Shown here: in pieces, positions 57,013 to 64,000 of the stretch
How the letters are laid out: each line of letters starts with the position of its first letter
How positions within the stretch are numbered: the first letter of the stretch is position 1
Origin: Pelobates cultripes
Lineage: Eukaryota; Chordata; Amphibia; Anura; Pelobatidae
Assembly: GCA_933207985.1 (NCBI GenBank)
Contig: OW240915.1
Coordinates: forward strand, 264,031,918-264,095,917
Direction of reading: 5' to 3'
DNA: 64,000 bases
Notes under the pieces: model-generated
Database searches by the model: none
What the model saw: only the letters and a program-made list of their open reading frames with translations
What the model was told of the DNA's origin: nothing
Position numbers and translations under genes: made by a program

Positions 57013-57299
57013 TATAACAACCTTTTTATAGTACATCATTTTTAATTAATTCCTAGTTCTTTTGTTGTTTTGTTCCACAGCAGTTTTCAGGTGCAGTGGA
57101 ATGGAACAAGCACGCAATACATAAACAATAAATAAATAAACAGATACAAACATACACACATATTTACCCTCTGTTTCAGGCTGCTTTTAGGACCCCTATC
57201 TATTAAAAGATTGATAGGTTTTCACATTGATGATGTATTTTCATCCACAATCAAATCTCTACAGTTTAACTAAAATTGTGTGATTAGTAGCAACTCTCA

Positions 57300-57600
57300 T
57301 TTTCCCAAAACATCTCCATGATTGAGAAATATGCAATGCAGCTCAACAAAGAAGAGATCATTTTGAGATGCTGACTTTGCTCCACTCCAACCACCATCCT
57401 TCTCTTATTTGTATAGTATTTCTTATTTTTTAGGAGAGGAATGAGGGCAGTGATTGGCTATGGGGGTGGAGTGATGTCAGTAGCTCTGCTCACATTCATT
57501 TCTCATTGGCTGATTTGAGCATGCACACTCAATACTTAGGCCCACTTTGCACAGTATACATTTTACTCAGAAGAAAAAAAACAACACTTTTTATACTCCT
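57300..57600. mobile_element. Possible MITE interior fragment
   Basis: GATTGGCTATGGGGGTGGAG and CATTGGCTGATTTGAGCATG resemble the interiors of T2-like MITEs in this window. No termini were found. Confidence 0.3.
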
Positions 57601-57605
57601 ATGCA

Positions 57606-60277
57606 GTAGACATGTGAATTTGGATTTATCTGAATTACAATTTGTCAGAATTTAGGACAATCGGCAGTTCGGCTGAATTATCTATCTCCAATGAGCGACG
57701 TGGATGAATAACGGAGCACAAAACCGATGCAATAGATGAGCATGTTCGTTTGCTTCGGGATTCAGAGTTCTGCCTGTAGCGCCAAAAAAGAGATTGTTGA
57801 GGGAAAGAAAAAAGATGATTGATGGCTAGAGGACAGTGAGTAAAAATAGATTTTATTCACAAATCAACTGAGAAGCTACCAGTAGAGAGGAAAAAGGATG
57901 GGCAGTACAATATCCACAATAAATATACATAATATGTACAAATATAGCTTTTTATCTGTTCCTCTTCTTTCTCCCTCGTATGATTACTTTTTCGCACTTG
58001 ATCTGTGAACCAAATAGTAGGAAAATATTTATATCACCTATATATGTTGTAGTACACTGATTGGTCCATTTCTCTCCCTCCATCCAATTGTTTTCCCTAA
58101 TATTTTTCATGAACAATAATTGGATGGGCCGAACCATCGGTCCCATTTCTTGAAATGGGAAAAGAGGTTTCAGCCGGACCATATTTTTCTGCCGTCTACT
58201 ATACAACAGTGTTATCGCTTACTGAACTTTGCGATGTCTCACTGTATACAATACAGAAACTGTGATCATGACTATAGAGAGAGGCAGATAAAGATAGAAA
58301 CAGATGCTAAGATGCATATCTAAATAATATATCAAATTATACCATCTAATATATTTGATATTTTGTTACGGAAATTAAAAAAAAAACAAAAAAAAAAACA
58401 ACTTTAATATATTTCCCAACAGTATTTCTGTTTGTAGAGCTCCCTTCTTGTTAAGAAAATTACACTTTTATAAATTAACTTACTTTAAACATTTTGTGGC
58501 AACCAAGGCATAATTCTCAATATTGACTTCTGCTCCTGTGTAGAAGCAATTGCACAATGCTGGTAGTTACTATGATATCTTTGATCAACTACTTAAAATA
58601 TCAATAGAAACCACAGCACAGCCTCCTCTAAAGCCTTTTAGGATCTCAGCCAAACTTCCAAGATGCAAATTACAGTTTTAGAAGCTTAGTTGCATGAAGA
58701 TGTGCATGCTGTGATTTTAAAACATGCTCACCAATAAAGAGTGATAGATTGAACTACAAAGTCACAGATCCAAATGTGAGTGGCCTGTTCACTAAACACC
58801 ACATTTGCTGAGAGGTCACCAATCTCGCAACATTTTGGAAAATGTCTCCAAATAGGCCAATTCTCCTTCCTAATATGACATATGTTAATGATTTAATTAT
58901 GCTCAGTTATTCACTAAGTTTTCCTTGAATGGGGCATAAATGTGAATACTATTTAAAGAATTCTTTAAATTATCCGGAATATAAAAATATAAAAGTGATT
59001 TTAGTCTGATAAGCAAAAGATTTAAATTGAACGATGAATTTAAAAAAGTCTTTGCAAAGTAAAAGGCTTGAAATTACAATAGTGTGCATTAAACAAAAAT
59101 CTTATTGAAAACTGGCTGAAGCCATTAGAGCAGACTTTTATGAAACCATCTCACACAATATTGATTTAAACGGCCAAACTCAGACCACGTACAAGTCATA
59201 TTAAATCAGCAAGTCATGGTTGGAAAAAAAATAAAATTATATTGCATCTCTATAAACATTGATAATATACTTAGAATAGTAATTTGAAAATACAGAGTGT
59301 GAATATAAATAAACAAACCAAAAGTATGTTAGGTTTTTCCGTGCATTAACAAGCATTGTAGTTGCCAAAGAAGTAAATAAAGTCTTCCCCAAATTACACC
59401 TTTTACATGATTACAAAACTATTCTTTGCGCGCACACAAAATATTACCTGAGTGCAGATACATGTCTATTGAGATTTAAGAACTACAATTAAAAAAATAA
59501 ATAATTATTTGTGGGTTTTGCACTCATTTTAGTGAACTCCATTGGGTTTCCCAGAACTCAGTTTGAACTTGCGGTCCCATGAACCTTGATTTTGGGTGGC
59601 AGAGTGTAGTTTGTGTTCATTAAAAATATGGTTACTGGATGTTTCCTTTGAGTGGAGGCTGCTAAGAAAATGCACACAATGTGCTTCTATTATCTGTTGC
59701 ACAAAAAGGTGCCTATCATGTCAGATATAAATGATTGTCAGGCGGTGTAATGTAGTGTATCAGAGAGAAGGTTTGCTTAGTCTTTACAACAGCACTATTC
59801 TATAACTTCTGAATCCGCTTCCAACAATTCTGGTAAGTGAACTCCACAAAAGTAGAAACATTTTCTATAGAAAATTTAGGTGATTAATTTCTCACATAAT
59901 TTTAGTGAAATTGTAGTACACAATTAAAGTTCACTGCAATAATCACACACGTTAAATGTCTGAAACAGTTAAAACATAACTGTACAGAAAATGTCCGGTA
60001 ATAAACCAGACAATGTTGAAGTTGACCCAATAATTTCACAGAAGGTCAACGGATGTGTGAGAATTTATAGTTTTAGAATATTTCTTGTTCTTTTAGTTTA
60101 ACTACATCTGAAAGAGAAATTCTCGTAAAAAAAACCCCAAAACATCACTGTGAAAATATGTGTCAATGATTTTCGGTAGTGATATTGTTTTTACTCCTGA
60201 TGCCATAAGTTTAAATGAGTTCTATAGCAGCACAATTAGCAGGCACAAATGGAATAGTGTATATAAACCATAAATAG
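57606..60277. other. Mostly unique sequence with a possible repeat piece at its start
   Basis: 57606-57700 (GACATGTGAATTTGGATTTA, ATCGGCAGTTCGGCTGAATT) may be the left half of a TTCGG-rich foldback element. The remainder shows nothing recognisable apart from an A-rich tract at 58377-58400. Confidence 0.3.
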
Positions 60278-60285
60278 GTTATAAG

Positions 60286-60371
60286 TAGAGATGTCGCGAA
60301 CCGTCCGCGAACATCTCAGTCAGCTGACACATCCCGGCCAAGAAGTTCGCGGACGGTTCGCGACATCTCTA
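60286..60371. mobile_element. 86-bp hAT-type micro-MITE with perfect 27-bp inverted repeats
   Basis: The ends TAGAGATGTCGCGAACC... are exact inverted repeats over 27 bp (60286-60312 and 60345-60371), enclosing 32 bp. An identical 8-bp duplication GTTATAAG flanks it (60278-60285, 60372-60379). TAGAG-type termini plus an 8-bp duplication indicate hAT. Confidence 0.9.
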
Positions 60372-60379
60372 GTTATAAG

Positions 60380-62404
60380 ACATTGAAAATTTTTTTTTTA
60401 ATGTTAATAACAAATTAATGGGTGTTATGACAAATGAATAAAAATTAAGGTAATAACACATAATAATAAACAATCAAGTTCATGTGGTGCTAAAATATTT
60501 TCATTTCATAGTTATTTTCACAGAGATTTTTAATTACTTCACAGGTGGAAGGTTATCGACAGCAGTGATAATGATAAAAGGCGACTCCATTATATAAAAT
60601 ATAATTTAAGTATATAAATATAAATATATGTTCAGTGAAATGGCTTCCAATAGTCATAAACTCAGTGAAGGTGTTCTGCTCATGGGGCCATTTTTTTTGC
60701 AGAACTAATAAATGCATTGTTAACAAACATCAGAAAAGTGTGATTGTGGTCATGTTGACATCAATAACGATTCGGCAACAGCTGTTGGCATTCTCATAAC
60801 CATCAAACAACAGTTATGGATATATTGTGGTGAAAAACTTTTGTTAGAGTTATGAAGAGCTTTAAAAATAGCCCATTTGCTATTATTCACTATTCATCGA
60901 CCTGTGCAACATACACCAAACAAGTTGGGCTTGTGTTTAAGAACACATACTCCTTATGTCCTACTTTAACTAAACTTACAGCATAAATATCTGATGCCTG
61001 CTACTAGGTTAGTCAAAAATAAGAGATACGTGTCTGGTAATGGGCAGCTAAGAAACAAAATTTATTTATATCCCAACTTTGTTTTAGCCAGCAGGGGTCT
61101 GGGAAATATATCCTAGATAATAGTATTCTTGTCATGAGGTGAAAACAACAATATTTACCTCATTTGTATCCACCTCATTTGTTCCTGGGTTGAGGAGGAA
61201 TAATAATGAATGGGAGGAGCCTTGTGCCCACATCTTCCTCTATATTACGACGTGTTGCTAATAATTAAATAGTCAAGTTTCCCTGAACCTCTATGCCTTT
61301 GTCCATTTGCCTGCACTGGAAAAAGTAGAGCAAGCAGACTGGTTGTAAAGAACCCTAGTTTTATTAACATGCTTCCTAGCAAACATGAGATGTAGGAATC
61401 AAAATGGCTATTAGTTAGGTCCCTAACTATTGCATGGAAGAAGGAATGTCAACTATGAAATTACCACACAGTTTAGTGTGCATAATGTCTGTATGCTGTT
61501 TCCCTGCTAGCACCTACTGGAGTGGAGGCTTCACAGGCTTGGAGCTGAGTATTATAAAATGTAGGCCTATTTATCAAATGAGAATTTGTGATTCCACTAT
61601 CTTGTAGTTAAAAGATTTAGGGGCCTAACCACTGTCTACAACTAGACGTTGCAGCTATTTCTTAAACCATGCCAACACAGATTTATAAACTGGAAATTGC
61701 AAACATAAAAAATCCATCATCACAAGCAGACTGCTGCATACAGAAATCTCAGAGAATAGCAATGGGTACAAGAGGTCACTGCCTATAAGTTATGGGGAAC
61801 ATGAAATCCATCCAATCAACAAAGTGGCAGCAATGGAAGATGTACAATGAGAATGCAGTAAGAATAATCCCCTCCAATGTAATATGTAGATTTGCATATG
61901 CTGTGCCACAGCTACCTCTATACTACATGTGTAATGGATGGTATTTTCCATGTTTTTCAGCTACACAGCATTGATATGGCACTTGAGAGAACATGAGAGC
62001 AGTAGCAGATCACAAAAATAAAGAGGGGGGGAAAAAAAACCAAAGAACAAAAACAAAAATGGAAAAAAAGGTCAGGTGGCTTGACCTTATTACAGTGTGT
62101 GGTCCTGAAGCTTTATCTGCTAATCTGTCCCTACAGATAGTGGCTGCCAGGGTTGTAAATCAATTGTCTGATCATAGATTGACATCACAAGTGGACCAGT
62201 GTGTTAGACCTAAACCTGTAAAATTCAGTATGAGTGTTGCTATGATGTCAAAACCCTCCACACATTGGTACAAAATAGATTTGTTAAGTCACTACAGCAA
62301 TTCTCATTGGCTAAATGGAGTAGAGGCATTTATTTGCAGACTGATGTGTAGTTAACTGAATATTTATTGCATTTTGCAGTAGTCATAGATATCATTACCA
62401 CAAT
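60380..62404. other. Unique AT-rich sequence
   Basis: No gene or repeat recognised. The plus-strand frame at 61993-62355 starts in a purine-rich stretch and has no recognisable domain. Confidence 0.4.
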
Positions 62405-62855
62405 TTAAAGGGACACTATAGTCACCAGAACAACCACAGCTTAATGTAACTGTTCTGGTATCTATAGCATATCCCTGCAGGTTTTTCAATGTAAACGCTG
62501 CCTTTGCAGAGAAAAAGTAACACCTCTAGTGGAAGTCAGTAGAAGTGCTTCCTAGTCCAGTGCAGCACAGTTTGCAGAACTGGTGTTCAGTATCTCCATG
62601 CGGAGCTGAACGTTTCCCATTGAGATGCAGATTGACATAGTGCAATGCTTTGCTGCTCATGCTTTCCTATAGGAAAGCACTGGATTGGCTGAAATCATCA
62701 AGATTGATAATCTCATCCAAGGAGGTGGGGCCAGCCACATCAAGACTGGTGCTGCATGGTAAAAAAAGGTGAGTGTAAACAACTTTTCTGAGCGATCTAA
62801 GGGAGTCTGGTGACCTAAATAGCTATACCAGGACTATTGTGTCAGGAATAAAGGA
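62405..62855 (+). mobile_element. T2/Kolobok-like MITE, right terminus missing
   Basis: It starts TTAAAGGGACACTATAGTCA. A subterminal arm AACCACAGCTTAATGTAACT, then GTTCTGGTATCTATAG, and the interior TTTCCTATAGGAAAGCACTG are typical. The right side reaches CCAGGACTATTGTGTCAGGA but lacks the closing CCTTTAA. Confidence 0.7.
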
Positions 62856-64000
62856 AGATACAGATAGAAGAATCAAAAGGGCAGTCAGACACCATAATCA
62901 CAACATGCCAATATAGTGTTTAAGGTGCTCTTAGGCCACAGGCACCATGCCCCAGTCAAATCAATCAAGCAGTTTAAGCAAAGTGGGTTTTCCTGTGGAT
63001 AACAGCATGAATATTATCCATATTTTGGGGACCCCTGGTTTTGCTCAAACTGTTTAAAATGGTTTGTGCAAGACGTCATAAGACAAAACAGCCTGTATTG
63101 AAATGTAGTACTCATGATGCCTAGACTTTCCTTTCATTAAACATATCATTTTCTCACATTAACAAGAAAAGATATGTCATTTTTTTAATCAATTGCAAAG
63201 GTCCACACATTCAAATGACAGAGCCACTGATCTCTGCAGTAAGAGATCTTGTAAAGGTGCAAGTGGTGACCACTGCATTATACCTAGTTAAACTCATATT
63301 GATGGACCATATGATGCAACAATGATATAACTGTGGTGCAAGTTTAATTTGTGTTAATGGCCTATATGACAGTAAACGTTAATTTGACTATTAACTAAAT
63401 GTTTAAACTGGATACATATTATACAATACAGATTATGTAAAAGAAGATTGAATCTCACAGGCTTCCTATATGTCTCAGATTTTATATTTTGAATAGATTT
63501 TCAACAATATATATTGACAATGCATTAAGAATCATTTCTTATGGAAATATATGGAAATTTTACAGTTTAAGCATTTTGAATTAACTCATATTTTGATACC
63601 AACATTTTTAATAAACAAATATGAAACATCTCATACTCCATGAGTCCTTATTGACACTTGAAAAGCAAAAAACAGCCAAATCTTTGATTGTGATCATGTT
63701 GAATTAATTTATGTTCTGCACACAAAATGAAATGCTTATTTTTAATTTTATGATAATTTAATAGTATAGAAATAAACTCTGTTAGAACTCAGTATTGCAA
63801 TTAAAGATGAGTAATTCTACTTCTTTTTAACTATATTGAATATAGTACACCAGGAAGTCATGATCATAATCTAAAACACTAACACATTCAAACTTTATCT
63901 CTTAAATTATGTACAATGTCCATGAACATTAGAATTCAAAATAGAAAGAAAAAACTGAAAATCTGTGTAATTTTTTAAATATATATATTCTAAGTAATAA
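62856..64000. other. Unique AT-rich sequence to the window end
   Basis: Nothing recognised on either strand. Confidence 0.4.

Noticed and set aside
61993..62355. 120-residue plus-strand frame starting in a lysine-rich stretch
   Set aside because: No recognisable domain, splice context or homology; the purine-rich start explains the lysines.
1..64000. Host protein-coding gene
   Set aside because: No frame outside mobile elements shows a recognised domain. Single exons of an unfamiliar gene cannot be excluded from sequence alone.

Overview
This window looks like intergenic, retrotransposon-rich DNA from an amphibian, most likely a frog. I found no host protein-coding gene, rRNA, tRNA or CRISPR array that I can support. 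The amphibian call rests on the mix of elements: TTAA-flanked T2/Kolobok-like MITEs starting TTAAAGG, L2-type LINE 3' ends with (TAA)n tails, CR1-type LINEs ending in (TTCTATGT)n, Tx1-like L1s, a tyrosine-recombinase retrotransposon, and Penelope-like fragments with the GAAACGCGTT motif. Nearly every long open frame is a shadow or a decayed piece of one of these elements.

Layout. 0.1-1.5 kb: a short tandem duplication and an L1 ORF1 fossil. 1.7-6.0 kb: a structurally complete but mutated tyrosine-recombinase retrotransposon on the minus strand, with split direct repeats, reverse transcriptase, recombinase and an internal minisatellite. 6.9-9.0 kb: a CR1 fragment, a probable solo LTR and an L2 3' end. 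10.3-14.6 kb: a plus-strand CR1 copy interrupted by a young inverted-duplication insert, lying tail-to-tail with a minus-strand L2 copy. 15-30 kb: mostly unique AT-rich DNA with MITEs, microsatellites, a 68-bp minisatellite, an 83-bp-arm palindrome and a 44-bp perfect inverted repeat. 29.9-30.8 kb: a CR1 3' end. 33.0-38.1 kb: two L1 ORF2 copies. The first has the inverted-then-direct arrangement expected of twin priming; the second is split by a T2-like MITE. 38-64 kb: TE-poor AT-rich DNA with a nested MITE/L2 pair, a Gypsy chromodomain fragment, a diverged 280-bp tandem repeat, a possible LTR-element remnant, two hAT-type elements and a final T2-like MITE.

The elements do not form a pathway. 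They record layered insertions: an insert within CR1 (11.4-12.1 kb), a T2-like MITE within L1 (36.6-37.0 kb), and an L2 tail within a foldback MITE (39.9-40.0 kb). All frames examined carry stops, frameshifts or deletions, so no autonomous activity is expected. Family assignments come from recognising protein and terminal motifs by eye; no database search was run.
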